Made by a program: the position numbers and the translations under genes
The notes under the pieces: model-generated
Told to the model about the DNA's origin: nothing
What the model saw: the letters and a program-made list of their open reading frames with translations, nothing else
The model's database searches: none
NCBI GenBank assembly: GCA_028278525.1
Contig: JANQEE010000003.1
Span: 1 to 64,000 of the forward strand
Direction: 5' to 3'
From: Minwuiaceae bacterium
Lineage (GTDB): Bacteria > Pseudomonadota > Alphaproteobacteria > Minwuiales > Minwuiaceae
Length of the DNA: 64,000 nucleotides
Shown here: positions 17,406-29,120 of the stretch, in pieces
Numbering within the stretch: position 1 is the first letter of the stretch
Layout: each line of letters opens with the position of its first letter

Positions 17406-18289
17406 ACAAACTGCTGCTCGTTCTCGGGATTATCGTCGTCGTGGTCGGCGTCGTCGGCCTGAATACGCTGTTCACCGTTCACCAGACCCAACAGGCCCTC
17501 GTGCTGCAGTTCGGCGAGCCGAAGCGCGTCGTGCAGAATCCGGGCCTGAATGTGAAGCTGCCGTTCATTCAGAACGTCATCTATCTGGATAAACGGATTC
17601 TGTCCCTCGACGCGCCGCCGGAGGAAGTCATCACTTCGGATCAGAAGCGGATCGTCGTCGACGGGTTCTCCCGTTTCCGAATTTCGGACGCGCTTTTGTT
17701 CTACCAAACCGTCGGTAACGAGAACGTCGCCCGCTCGCGTCTCAGCGGCCTGACCAATTCCGCGCTGCGGCGTGTGCTCGGTGAAGTCGAGCTTTTGACC
17801 CTGGTCTCCGGCGAACGGTTTTCGCTGATGCGGCAAATCACCGACTCGGTCAATGCCGGCGCCGGGGGGCTCGGCATCGAGGTCGTCGACGTCCGGATCA
17901 AGCGCGCCGACCTGCCGCCGGAGAACAGCCAGGCGATCTATCGGCGGATGCAGACGGAGCGCGAGCGCGAAGCCAAGGAAGCACGCGCGAGGGGCGCGGA
18001 GGAAGCGCTCCGGATCCGCTCCCGCGCCGACCGCGACCGCACCGTGCTGCTGGCCGAAGCGCAGAAGCAATCGGATATACTGCGCGGCGAGGGCGACGGC
18101 GCCCGCGCCCGCATCTTTAACGAGGCGGCGGCGCAGGACCCGCAGTTCTACGCGTTCTATCGGTCCTTGCAGGCCTATCGCCAGTCGCTGACCGGCGACG
18201 ATACCTCGATGGTGATGTCGCCCGACTCCGACTTCTTCCAGTTCTTCGGCGATATTTCGTCGTTCGGCGGGGCTAAACCGGCGCAATAG
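17402..18289 (+). CDS. hflC: FtsH protease modulator HflC
   Basis: A 295-aa partner of HflK. A single N-terminal transmembrane helix (residues 4-22) is followed by an SPFH domain beginning VHQTQQALVLQFGEPKR, with the HflC-typical LDKRILSLDAPPEEVITSD region and an ERxREAKEARARG coiled coil. It is translationally coupled to hflK by a 4-nt overlap. A cluster of membrane and protease quality-control genes (HflKC, DegP) is thus co-located. Confidence 0.95.
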   Translation: MNKLLLVLGIIVVVVGVVGLNTLFTVHQTQQALVLQFGEPKRVVQNPGLNVKLPFIQNVIYLDKRILSLDAPPEEVITSDQKRIVVDGFSRFRISDALLFYQTVGNENVARSRLSGLTNSALRRVLGEVELLTLVSGERFSLMRQITDSVNAGAGGLGIEVVDVRIKRADLPPENSQAIYRRMQTEREREAKEARARGAEEALRIRSRADRDRTVLLAEAQKQSDILRGEGDGARARIFNEAAAQDPQFYAFYRSLQAYRQSLTGDDTSMVMSPDSDFFQFFGDISSFGGAKPAQ

Positions 18290-18325
18290 GCCCCGGGCCC
18301 TCGATGCGTTCGGGCCGGCTTGGGC

Positions 18326-18511
18326 ATGACCGATCTCCTCGTTGCGCTTGGCCTGGTATTGGCGATAGAGGGCTGTATCTACGCGCTTTTTCCAAGCGCG
18401 ATGCAGCGCATGATGGCCAGTATGCAGGAAATGCCGCCGGAAACCCTGCGCCGCGGCGGCTTGGCGGCGGCGGTTATCGGCGTCTTCATCGTTTGGCTGA
18501 TCCGCTCCTGA
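18326..18511 (+). CDS. DUF2065 small inner-membrane protein
   Basis: A 61-aa protein with two transmembrane helices (about residues 3-20 and 44-60) separated by PSAMQRMMASMQEMP, the DUF2065/YjeT pattern. The ATG at 18326 starts the family-typical MTDLLVALGLVLAIEG. It is consistently found after hflC; its function is unknown. Confidence 0.85.
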   Translation: MTDLLVALGLVLAIEGCIYALFPSAMQRMMASMQEMPPETLRRGGLAAAVIGVFIVWLIRS

Positions 18512-18728
18512 AGCGGTCGCCGCTTGCAAAACAGTGGTTCAAATCTGTGTGAGTTGATGCTAAAGCGGTGCTGTAATCGCGCCGTTATCGTAGTTTGACT
18601 AATTTCCGCCATATTCGGGCGTGAAATACTGAACGGGCCCGATGCTTGAAAGCTCACACCCACGTTTTACATCAAAGAGCACGTCGGCGGCCGATTTTGC
18701 GGCCTGCCGTCAGCAAAGGAGATTGTTG

Positions 18729-20273
18729 GTGAACCGAGATTCCGGGAACACCCGCAGGACGGCCAAGGTGACCGCCGTATCGCGGGGCACTGATTGGTTC
18801 GTTCTGTATGCCGTCGGGTTGGCGTTTTTGTTGGCGCTGCTGTGGGCGGGTTCGGCCCAGGCGCGCGGCGCGCCGGACAGTTTCGCGGATCTCGCCGAAA
18901 AGCTCCTGCCCTCCGTGGTCAACATCCAGGTCACCCAGACCGCCAAGGCTGGCGGCGAACAGGGCCAGCAGCGGCCGCCGGTGATCCCGCAATTGCCGCC
19001 GGGTTCCCCGTTCGAGGATTTCTTCAAGGACTTCTTCGACCGCCAGCAGCGCGAAGGCCGGCGTTCCCGCCCCGTCGCGGCGGTCGGGTCCGGCTTCGTG
19101 ATCGGCGCGGAAGGCCTGGTCGTCACCAACAACCACGTGATCGACGAAGCGGACGAGATCACCGTCATCACCAAGGACGGAACGAAATTGAAGGCCGAAG
19201 TCGTCGGCACCGATCCGGAAACGGATGTCGCGGTGCTGCGGGTCGACCCGGCGTCCGAAGGCATCAAGCTGACGCCGATTTCCTGGGGCGATTCCGACAA
19301 ATCCAGGGTCGGCGATTGGGTTCTGGCGATCGGCAACCCGCTCGGCCTCGGCGGCACGGTGACGGCCGGCATCATCTCGGCCCGCGGACGCGATATCCGC
19401 GCCGGCCGCTACGACGACTTCATTCAGACCGACGCGCCGATCAACAAAGGCAATTCCGGCGGGCCGCTGTTCAACATGGATGGCCAGGTGATCGGCATCA
19501 ACACGGCGATCTTCTCCCAGTCCGGCGGCAGCATCGGCATCGGCTTCTCGGTGCCCGCCAATCTCGCGGTCCACGTCGTCGAGCAGTTGGTCGAATTCGG
19601 CCGCACCAAGCGCGGCTGGCTCGGCGTCAACATTCAGACCGTTACCGAAGAGATCGCCGAAGGCCTCGGGCTTGAAGATCCGTCCGGCGCCCTGGTCGCC
19701 CGGGTGATCGAGGAAGGCCCGGCCCAGAAGGCCGGCATTCAGGCCGGCGACGTGATCCTGAAATTCGACGACAAGAAGATCGGCGAGATGCGGGAACTGC
19801 CGCGCATCGTGGCCGAGACCAAGGTCGGCACCAATGTCGATGTCGAAGTCTGGCGCAAGGGTGAGATCAAGGAGCTGAAGGTCGCCCTCGGCGAGCTGGA
19901 AGCTGCCGAAGAGCAGCTTGCGGCGTTGGACCCGAAGGAACGGGATAAGCCCGTGCCGCAGGCCGACGTGTCGTCGCTCGGCATGACTCTCAGCCAGATG
20001 ACCCCCGAACTGCGCCAGCAGTACAATATCCAGGACGACGTCAAAGGCGTCGTGGTCACGGAAGTCGACGAGGAGTCGGCGGCCGGCGAGAAAGGCATTC
20101 GCCCCGGCGACGTGATCGTCGAGGTCGGTCAGGAGGAAGTCGAGAAACCTGACCAGGTTGCCGAGAAAATCGAGAAGGAACAGGAATCCAGCAAGCGCAA
20201 GACCGTTCTGCTGCTGGTTCAGCGCGCCGGCGACCTGATGTTCGTGGCCGTGCGGCTGACCGACGATTCCTGA
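18729..20273 (+). CDS. degP: Periplasmic serine protease of the DegP/HtrA (Do) family
   Basis: A 514-aa periplasmic protease and chaperone. The start is taken at GTG 18729 because AAGGAG (18716-18721) lies 7 nt upstream; an earlier in-frame start would add 29 residues without a ribosome site. A signal anchor or peptide spans about residues 22-45 (AQA end). The trypsin-like domain has His136 (NNHVID), Asp166 (ETDVAVLR) and Ser243 (GNSGGPLF), followed by two PDZ domains (about 275-365 and 410-505). A rho-independent terminator follows 27 nt after the stop. A sequence resembling CTTG-type heat-shock promoters (CTTGAAA at about 18646) lies upstream, a weak hint only. Confidence 0.94.
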   Translation: MNRDSGNTRRTAKVTAVSRGTDWFVLYAVGLAFLLALLWAGSAQARGAPDSFADLAEKLLPSVVNIQVTQTAKAGGEQGQQRPPVIPQLPPGSPFEDFFKDFFDRQQREGRRSRPVAAVGSGFVIGAEGLVVTNNHVIDEADEITVITKDGTKLKAEVVGTDPETDVAVLRVDPASEGIKLTPISWGDSDKSRVGDWVLAIGNPLGLGGTVTAGIISARGRDIRAGRYDDFIQTDAPINKGNSGGPLFNMDGQVIGINTAIFSQSGGSIGIGFSVPANLAVHVVEQLVEFGRTKRGWLGVNIQTVTEEIAEGLGLEDPSGALVARVIEEGPAQKAGIQAGDVILKFDDKKIGEMRELPRIVAETKVGTNVDVEVWRKGEIKELKVALGELEAAEEQLAALDPKERDKPVPQADVSSLGMTLSQMTPELRQQYNIQDDVKGVVVTEVDEESAAGEKGIRPGDVIVEVGQEEVEKPDQVAEKIEKEQESSKRKTVLLLVQRAGDLMFVAVRLTDDS

Positions 20274-20300
20274 TACGACAATCGCATAGCAATATCCGGA

Positions 20301-20330
20301 ACGGCGGCCTTCGGGCCGCCGTTTCTTTTT
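20301..20330 (+). terminator. Rho-independent terminator of degP
   Basis: A perfect 9-bp stem ACGGCGGCC / GGCCGCCGT around a TTCG tetraloop (20301-20322), followed on the plus strand by TTCTTTTT. It lies between degP and the convergent serB and can serve degP. Confidence 0.92.
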
Positions 20331-20333
20331 GGT

Positions 20334-21233
20334 CTATTCGGCGAACTCGGCCGCGCGGTAGCCCTGCAGATAGAGCAGGGCGGTCAGGTCGCCGTGGTCG
20401 ATCCGGGCGCCCGCGGCCTCGGCCACGATCGGTTTCGCGTGAAAGGCGACGCCCGTTCCCGCCGCGCGGATCATGTCCAGGTCGTTGGCGCCGTCGCCGA
20501 CGGCCAGTGTTGCCGTCGTCGGCAGGCCGTGCTCCGCGATCAGGCGTTTCAGCGTCTCCAGTTTCGCCGTCCGTCCCAGGATCGGCTCGGCGACGCGGCC
20601 GGTCAGCCGGCTGTCGGCGACGTCCAGGCTGTTGGCCTGGTCCATATCGAAGCCCGCCAGTTCCCGCACCCGCGCGGTGAAATAGTCGAACCCGCCCGAA
20701 ACCAGCGCCGTATAAGCGCCCGCCGCGCGCATCGTCATCACCAGGGTCCGGCCGCCCGGGGTCAGCGCCACCCGTTGTTCGAACGCTTCGGCCATCGCCG
20801 CCTCGGGCAGGCCGGTCAGCATCGCGGCGCGCTCCCGCAACGCCGCCTCGAAGTCCAGTTCGCCGCGCATCGCCCGCTCGGTAATCGCCGAGATCTCGGC
20901 TCGTTTCCCGGCGAAGTCGGCCAGTTCGTCGATGCATTCCACGGTGATGAAGGTGGAATCCATGTCCGCGATCAGCAGCTTTTTGCGGCGGTCTTCCAGT
21001 GGCTGGGCGACGATATCGACCGGCCGGCCGGCGAGCGCGCTGCGCGCGGCGGCATCCGCCGTGTCCGGCCCAATCCCGTCGAACGGCAGGTCGCAGGCGA
21101 CGCCGGCCGACAGCCAGTCGGCCGCGGCGGTGGCGGCGCCCGCGGCCTGGAGGGTGTCGGTCGCTTCGGCAACCGCATCCTCGGTGACATCGCGCTTCGC
21201 CGGGTTGCCAATTAGGGTGATGACATATTTCAT
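20334..21233 (-). CDS. serB: Phosphoserine phosphatase
   Basis: A 299-aa HAD-family phosphatase that makes L-serine from phosphoserine. The catalytic DxDST motif appears as ADMDSTFITVECIDELAD, followed by the Ser/Thr motif (LVSGGFDYFT), the Lys of motif III and the GDGANDLDM motif. An ACT-like region of about 75 residues precedes the catalytic domain, as in E. coli SerB. The ATG at 21233 starts MKYVITLIG; an upstream in-frame start would add 14 unlikely residues. It is divergent from miaA with 47 bp between starts. Confidence 0.94.
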   Translation of the reverse strand: MKYVITLIGNPAKRDVTEDAVAEATDTLQAAGAATAAADWLSAGVACDLPFDGIGPDTADAAARSALAGRPVDIVAQPLEDRRKKLLIADMDSTFITVECIDELADFAGKRAEISAITERAMRGELDFEAALRERAAMLTGLPEAAMAEAFEQRVALTPGGRTLVMTMRAAGAYTALVSGGFDYFTARVRELAGFDMDQANSLDVADSRLTGRVAEPILGRTAKLETLKRLIAEHGLPTTATLAVGDGANDLDMIRAAGTGVAFHAKPIVAEAAGARIDHGDLTALLYLQGYRAAEFAE

Positions 21234-21280
21234 GGCGGCTTTATCTATGCGCAACCTGCCGGTCGGTAAAGCCACTCGTT

Positions 21281-22219
21281 ATGTCGGAAGCCGTAATTCT
21301 GCTCGCCGGGCCGACTGCCAGCGGTAAGTCGGCGCTGGCGCTCGCCATCGCCGAGGAATTCGGCGGCGTCATCGTCAATGCGGATTCCATGCAGGTCTAC
21401 CGGGAGCTTCGCGTGCTGACCGCGCGGCCGACGGTGGACGAAGAGACCCGCGTCCCGCACCGCCTGTACGGCGTCCTGTCGGCGGCGGAAGCCTGCTCCG
21501 CCGGCCGTTGGCGCGAAATGGCCGTGCCGGCGATTGCAGCGGCTCACCGGGCCGGGCAGGTGCCCGTCGTGGTCGGCGGCACCGGCCTCTACTTCCGCGC
21601 CCTGACGGAGGGCCTGGCCCCCATTCCGGCGGTTCCGGAAGAGGTGCGCGCCGCCGCCCGCGCGGCCTTCGACCGGCTGGGCCAGGAGCGGTTTCGCACG
21701 GCGTTGGCGGAACGCGATCCCGTCATGGCCGGCCGTCTGGTGCCGGGCGACCGGCAGCGTCTGATCCGCGCCTACGAGGTGATCGAGGCGACCGGCATGT
21801 CGCTTGCCGATTGGCAATCGCTGCCGCCGGACAGCCCCGGCCTGGCCGGCCCCGTGTTTACCCTGGTGATGGAGCCGCCGCGGGAGACGCTCTATGCCCG
21901 ATGCGATGCCAGGTTCGACCGAATGATCGCCGATGGCGCGCTGGAGGAGGTGCGTGGCCTGATGGAATTGGGCCTGGATCCCGACCTGCCGGCCATGAAA
22001 GCGCTCGGCGTTCCCGACCTCAGGCGGCATCTCGCCGGCGAAATCGACCTGGAAACCGCGGTCGACCGGGCCAAAACCCAGACGCGGCGCTATGCGAAAC
22101 GGCAGGGAACCTGGTTTAGGAATCAGATTCGGGATGGATTTGCGGTTTCTGCGCAAGATTTGGAAAGTCTGAAGAAAGAAATCTTTCCAAAAATTTGCGA
22201 ATTTTTGTTGACCGACTAA
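21281..22219 (+). CDS. miaA: tRNA dimethylallyltransferase
   Basis: A 312-aa enzyme adding a dimethylallyl group to N6 of A37 in tRNAs that read UNN codons. It has the P-loop GPTASGKSALA (residues 8-18), the DSMQVYREL motif, GGTGLYFRAL and the C-terminal KTQTRRYAKRQGTWFRNQ. Its 3' end (about 22140-22215) is unusually AT-rich for this genome. It ends 305 bp before ilvB. Confidence 0.96.
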   Translation: MSEAVILLAGPTASGKSALALAIAEEFGGVIVNADSMQVYRELRVLTARPTVDEETRVPHRLYGVLSAAEACSAGRWREMAVPAIAAAHRAGQVPVVVGGTGLYFRALTEGLAPIPAVPEEVRAAARAAFDRLGQERFRTALAERDPVMAGRLVPGDRQRLIRAYEVIEATGMSLADWQSLPPDSPGLAGPVFTLVMEPPRETLYARCDARFDRMIADGALEEVRGLMELGLDPDLPAMKALGVPDLRRHLAGEIDLETAVDRAKTQTRRYAKRQGTWFRNQIRDGFAVSAQDLESLKKEIFPKICEFLLTD

Positions 22220-22245
22220 TGACGACCGACTAGGTTGCGCCCTTC

Positions 22246-22291
22246 GGCAACGCGGGCAAACCCGTCCGGGCATGGGTTTGCATGCGTTGCC
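22246..22291 (+). other. Compound hairpin upstream of the ilv genes
   Basis: Two nested perfect stems, GGCAACG/CGTTGCC (7 bp) and GCAAACCC/GGGTTTGC (8 bp), separated by 3-nt bulges on both sides with a 10-nt loop. No T run follows, so it is not a classical terminator of miaA. It could be an mRNA processing or regulatory structure of the ilv leader. Confidence 0.5.
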
Positions 22292-22389
22292 GTATGTGCT
22301 TCGATAGCTGTCGTTCGGCGTCTTCTGGTAAAGGCGACCGAAAGCGCTATCGTCTTGGGCTAGAGTGTTGTTGTGCTGAAGTAATTCCA

Positions 22390-22462
22390 GGCCACTCACT
22401 CCCCCGTCCCAACCACCTATGGGGATACCCTTGGGGTGGTTGGGACGGGGGAGCGGGTGGCC
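22390..22462. repeat. Palindromic repeat family A, copy 3
   Basis: Arms of 28 nt (22390-22417 and 22435-22462) with two mismatches share the core CCCCCGTCCCAACCACC and its complement with the other copies. The 17-nt loop has TACCC in the orientation of copy 2. The outer parts (GGCCAC/GTGGCC) differ from copies 1 and 2. Confidence 0.85.
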
Positions 22463-22524
22463 CGGCCCAGACCAACATTGAGCTAACTACGCAGGGAACC
22501 TGTTTCGGCAGAAAGGACAGTGCC

Positions 22525-24294
22525 ATGAGCGGCCAGGAAATGAGTGGAGCGGAAATCGTCATTAAAGCCCTGGCGGACCAGGGTGTAGACGTAATTTTCG
22601 GATATCCCGGCGGCGCGGTACTCCCCCTCTACGATGCGCTGTTCAAGCAGAACCGGATCAAGCATGTTCTGGTGCGCCAGGAAGCTGGCGCCGTGCACGC
22701 GGCCGAAGGCTATGCGCGGTCGACCGGCAAGCCGGGCGTGGTTCTGGTGACCTCCGGCCCTGGTGCCACCAACGCCGTCACCGGCCTGACCGACGCGTTG
22801 ATGGATTCCATCCCCGTTGTCTGTCTGACCGGGCAGGTCGCGACCCACATGATCGGCAACGACGCCTTTCAGGAATGCGACACCACGGGCATCACCCGGC
22901 CCTGCACCAAGCACAATTATCTGGTGAAGGACGCGAACGACGTCGCCCGCGTGATGCACGAGGCGTTTTTCGTCGCCAGCAACGGCCGGCCCGGCCCGGT
23001 CGTCGTCGACCTGCCGAAGGACGTGCAGATCAACATCGGCAAATATGTCGGGCCGTCCAACGTCACTCACAAAACCTATCGGCCGCAGGTCAAAGGCGAT
23101 CTCGGCAAGATCAGGCAGGCGGTGGACATGATCGCCCGCGCCCGTCAGCCGATCTTCTATGTCGGCGGCGGCGTCATCAATTCCGGCCCGAAAGCCTCGC
23201 AGTTGCTGACCGAATTCGTCCGCGCGACCGGCTATCCGATCACCAACACCTTGATGGGCCTCGGCTCCTATCCGGCGTCGGACAAGCAGTTCGTCGGCAT
23301 GCTCGGCATGCACGGCACCTACGAGGCCAATCTGTGCATGCATCAGTGCGACGTGATGATCTGCATCGGCGCCCGTTTCGACGACCGCATCACCGGCCGG
23401 CTCGATGCCTTCTCGCCGAATTCGAAGAAGATCCACATCGATATCGACCCCAGTTCGATCAACAAGAACATCGCGGTCGATCTGGCGATCATCGGCGATG
23501 CGGGGCATGTGCTGGAAGACATGATCAAGGTCTGGAAGACCGGGGCGCATCAGCCGGACGCCGATGCGCTGGCGTCCTGGTGGACCCAGATCGAACAGTG
23601 GCGCAAGCGCGACTCGCTGAAATTCGACCGCAAATCGAAGGTGATCAAGCCGCAATACGCGATCGAGCGGCTGTATCAGGCGACCAAGCATCGCGACGAC
23701 GTCTACATCACCACCGAAGTCGGCCAGCATCAGATGTGGGCCGCGCAGCACTTCCATTTCGAAAAGCCGAACCGCTGGATGACCTCGGGCGGCCTCGGCA
23801 CCATGGGCTACGGCCTGCCCGCCGCGATGGGCGTGCAGATGGCGCATCCGGACGCGCTGGTCGTCGACATTGCCGGCGAAGCATCGATCCTGATGAACAT
23901 TCAGGAGATGTCGACCCTCGCGCAGTACAAGCTGCCGGTGAAGGTGTTCATCCTGAACAATCAGTGGATGGGCATGGTCCGCCAGTGGCAGGAACTGCTG
24001 CACGGCGCCCGTTACTCGGAAAGTTATATGGACAGCCTGCCCGACTTCGTCGCCCTGGCGGAGAGTTTTAAGGCGGTAGGCCTGCGCGCCGAAAATCCGG
24101 ACGATCTCGACGGTCTGATCCAGGAGATGCTGGCGACCGACAAGGCGGTAATCGCCGACGTCCGGGTCGATCCCTTGGAGAACTGTTTCCCCATGGTACC
24201 GTCCGGCGCCGCGCACAACGAAATGATCCTGGGCGACGAGGAGAAGCAGGAAGACAAGCCGACCGTCACCGATGACGGCCTGGCTCTCGTCTGA
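22525..24294 (+). CDS. ilvB: Acetolactate synthase large (catalytic) subunit
   Basis: A 589-aa ThDP- and FAD-dependent enzyme that condenses pyruvate to acetolactate or acetohydroxybutyrate in branched-chain amino-acid synthesis. The ThDP glutamate lies in RQEAGAVHAAEGYA (near residue 51). The ThDP/Mg motif reads DIAGEAS...NNQW, the GEA variant being common in alphaproteobacteria. The ATG at 22525 follows GAAAGGA by 7 nt. The small subunit follows after 85 bp and ilvC after a further 86 bp, so the three steps are likely co-transcribed. Confidence 0.96.
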   Translation: MSGQEMSGAEIVIKALADQGVDVIFGYPGGAVLPLYDALFKQNRIKHVLVRQEAGAVHAAEGYARSTGKPGVVLVTSGPGATNAVTGLTDALMDSIPVVCLTGQVATHMIGNDAFQECDTTGITRPCTKHNYLVKDANDVARVMHEAFFVASNGRPGPVVVDLPKDVQINIGKYVGPSNVTHKTYRPQVKGDLGKIRQAVDMIARARQPIFYVGGGVINSGPKASQLLTEFVRATGYPITNTLMGLGSYPASDKQFVGMLGMHGTYEANLCMHQCDVMICIGARFDDRITGRLDAFSPNSKKIHIDIDPSSINKNIAVDLAIIGDAGHVLEDMIKVWKTGAHQPDADALASWWTQIEQWRKRDSLKFDRKSKVIKPQYAIERLYQATKHRDDVYITTEVGQHQMWAAQHFHFEKPNRWMTSGGLGTMGYGLPAAMGVQMAHPDALVVDIAGEASILMNIQEMSTLAQYKLPVKVFILNNQWMGMVRQWQELLHGARYSESYMDSLPDFVALAESFKAVGLRAENPDDLDGLIQEMLATDKAVIADVRVDPLENCFPMVPSGAAHNEMILGDEEKQEDKPTVTDDGLALV

Positions 24295-24379
24295 TTTGTC
24301 CGACCTCGTCCGCCAAGAACAAAAGACATACTGAAAAGGAAACGTCCCGGGCCGCAACGGTCCGGGGCGTTGGCTGAAC

Positions 24380-24901
24380 ATGAAACAGGAAACGACGATC
24401 GAACGGCATATTATCGCCGTCCTGGTCGACAACGAGGCCGGTGTCCTGGCCCGCGTTATCGGCCTGTTCTCCGGTCGCGGCTACAACATCGAAAGCCTGA
24501 CCGTCGCGGAAGTCGAGCATGAAAGCGCACAGTCGCGCATCAACATCGTGACGACGGGCACGCCGATGATCATCGCCCAGATCATCGCGCAGTTGGACCG
24601 TCTGGTGCCGGTGCATCGGGTGACGGATCTGACGGAAGGCCGCCATCTGGAGCGGGAACTGGCCCTGATCAAGGTGCAGGCGACCGGCGAAAAGCGGCTG
24701 GAATCGCTTCGCATCGCCGACATCTTCCGCGCCCGTGCCGTGGATTCCACCGACCGGTCGTTCGTGTTCGAACTGACCGGCAGTACGGAAAAACTCGACG
24801 ATTTCATCAATCTGATGCGGCCCCTCGGCCAGGTCAATGTATCGCGCACCGGCGTGGTGGCGATCAGCCGGGGACCGATACAGTCGGATTCGCTTAAGTA
24901 A
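24380..24901 (+). CDS. ilvN: Acetolactate synthase small (regulatory) subunit
   Basis: A 173-aa regulatory subunit. An N-terminal ACT domain (about residues 8-80: HIIAVLVDNEAGVLARVIGLFSGRG-type segment) binds valine for feedback inhibition, and the C-terminal domain (85-160) contains the usual RELALIKV and IFRARAVD motifs. Size and position match IlvH/IlvN. Confidence 0.95.
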   Translation: MKQETTIERHIIAVLVDNEAGVLARVIGLFSGRGYNIESLTVAEVEHESAQSRINIVTTGTPMIIAQIIAQLDRLVPVHRVTDLTEGRHLERELALIKVQATGEKRLESLRIADIFRARAVDSTDRSFVFELTGSTEKLDDFINLMRPLGQVNVSRTGVVAISRGPIQSDSLK

Positions 24902-24963
24902 CGACAATCGCCTGAACATCGGCGTCGCCGGGCCGGCATCGGGCCGACCGGCGGTGACCGTGA

Positions 24964-27690
<2,727 letters not shown>

Positions 27691-27725
27691 TATGTTCGCC
27701 GCGTGAATAATGGAGGTCTCGGCCG

Positions 27726-28586
27726 GTGAGACCGCTGCGGGGTAGAGTGACGCGACTGGCCATGCCCATCCGGGTGATGGCCCACCGGTTCGCTTTTGTC
27801 CTGCTGGTGTTCGCCGCCGTTGCGATGCTGATCGCCGGCAAGGCCGACCTCGCCCTCATCGAACGGTTCCGCACCCAGGTCGTCGACATCGCAGCGCCGG
27901 TGCTCGACGCCGCCTCCCACCCGATCGCCGCTTTCCACCGCGGCCTCGACAAGATCGGCGAACTGGCTTTCCTCTATAGCGAGAACCAGCGTCTGACCCT
28001 GGAGAACGAGCGGCTGCGCCATTGGCAGGACGTGGCGCGGCAGTTGGCGCGGGACAATGCGCAATACCGGCATCTCTTGAACGTCAAGTCGGGGCCCGAC
28101 GTCTCTTACGTGTCCGCGCGGGTGATCGGCGATTCCGGCGGCCCGTTCGTTCGCACCCTGCTGCTCGGCGCCGGCGAGGCGGACGGGGTCACTAAGGGCC
28201 AGGCGGTGATCAGCGCCAACGGACTCGTCGGCCGCATCGCCGAGCTCGGTCAGCGCACCTCGCGGGTCCTGCTGCTGACCGACCTCAACTCGCGCATACC
28301 GGTGTTGCTCGAAGGCGCCAGCTATCGGGCGATCCTCGCGGGCGACAACACCGACCAGCCGCGCCTGGAATTCCTGCCGGTGGGTGCCGAGGTGAAGCCC
28401 GGCGACCGCATCGTCACGTCCGGCCATGGCGGCCTGTTCCCGCCGGGCCGCCCGGTCGGCGTGATTTCGTCTCTGGCCGACGGCATCGCCCGGGTCCAGC
28501 CGTTCACCGACTGGCAGCGGCTGGAACAGGTCAGCGTTCTCCGCTTCGACATGCCGCGGCTCGAGGCCAGCGCCCAGGATCAGTGA
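27726..28586 (+). CDS. mreC: Rod shape-determining protein MreC
   Basis: A 286-aa periplasmic scaffold of the elongasome. One transmembrane helix (about residues 20-40), a coiled coil (about 75-115, with ENQRLTLENERLRH) and the beta-rich MreC domain with GLVGRI and DLNSRIPV follow. It starts with GTG 35 nt after mreB and is followed by mreD after 12 nt. Confidence 0.93.
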   Translation: MRPLRGRVTRLAMPIRVMAHRFAFVLLVFAAVAMLIAGKADLALIERFRTQVVDIAAPVLDAASHPIAAFHRGLDKIGELAFLYSENQRLTLENERLRHWQDVARQLARDNAQYRHLLNVKSGPDVSYVSARVIGDSGGPFVRTLLLGAGEADGVTKGQAVISANGLVGRIAELGQRTSRVLLLTDLNSRIPVLLEGASYRAILAGDNTDQPRLEFLPVGAEVKPGDRIVTSGHGGLFPPGRPVGVISSLADGIARVQPFTDWQRLEQVSVLRFDMPRLEASAQDQ

Positions 28587-28598
28587 GGGCCGTATGCG

Positions 28599-29120
28599 AT
28601 GCGGCCTAGTCTGACGTCTCAGGTAAACCATTGGGTGCGGGTGACCGTGCCGGGCTTGATGGCGCTCGGTCTGCTGTTGATCGGCGTGCTGCCGCTCGGC
28701 CTGCCGGATTTCGGCCCCATCGCGCCGGTCCTCACATTGCCCGCTGTCTACTTTTGGAGCATCTACCGCCCCGACCTGATGCCGGCGCCGCTCGCCTTTT
28801 CGCTCGGCCTGCTGCACGACATCCTGAACGGCGGGCCGCCCGGTCTGATGGCCCTGGTGCTGTTGTTGGTTCAGGGCGCCTGCGTCAGCCAGTCCAAGGT
28901 CGTGGTCGGCAAATCGTTCGTGGTCGGCTGGTTCGGCTTCCTGATAATCTCTGGGGCCGCCCATCTCGCGGCATGGCTGCTGGCCTGCATCTACCATTTT
29001 CAGGCGTTGGCCTTCACGCCCGTGTTGATGCAGTTTGCGGTGACCATGCTGCTTTACCCGTTCATAGCGCGGCTGTTCAGTCTGACCCAGGCCTGGATCG
29101 CGCGGGTCGAAATCGAATGA
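28599..29120 (+). CDS. mreD: Rod shape-determining protein MreD
   Basis: A 173-aa inner-membrane protein with five or six hydrophobic segments and the MreD signature PDLMPAPLAFSLGLLHDILNG (the PxxxxxxxGLLxD pattern). It links MreC to the elongasome. Its stop overlaps the mrdA start by 4 nt (ATGA). Confidence 0.9.
   Translation: MRPSLTSQVNHWVRVTVPGLMALGLLLIGVLPLGLPDFGPIAPVLTLPAVYFWSIYRPDLMPAPLAFSLGLLHDILNGGPPGLMALVLLLVQGACVSQSKVVVGKSFVVGWFGFLIISGAAHLAAWLLACIYHFQALAFTPVLMQFAVTMLLYPFIARLFSLTQAWIARVEIE

Larger units (their letters stand above)
22220..22524. other. Intergenic region miaA-ilvB with hairpin and repeat copy
   Basis: No gene is seen here. It holds a compound hairpin at 22246-22291 (outer stem GGCAACG/CGTTGCC, inner stem GCAAACCC/GGGTTTGC) and a copy of repeat family A at 22390-22462. 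The ilvB ribosome site GAAAGGA lies at 22511-22517. No leader peptide rich in Ile, Val or Leu codons was recognised. Confidence 0.6.

Noticed and set aside
22220-22524. Ilv attenuator with leader peptide
   Set aside because: No short frame rich in Ile, Val or Leu codons and no terminator with T run were found; only a hairpin and a repeat copy are present.
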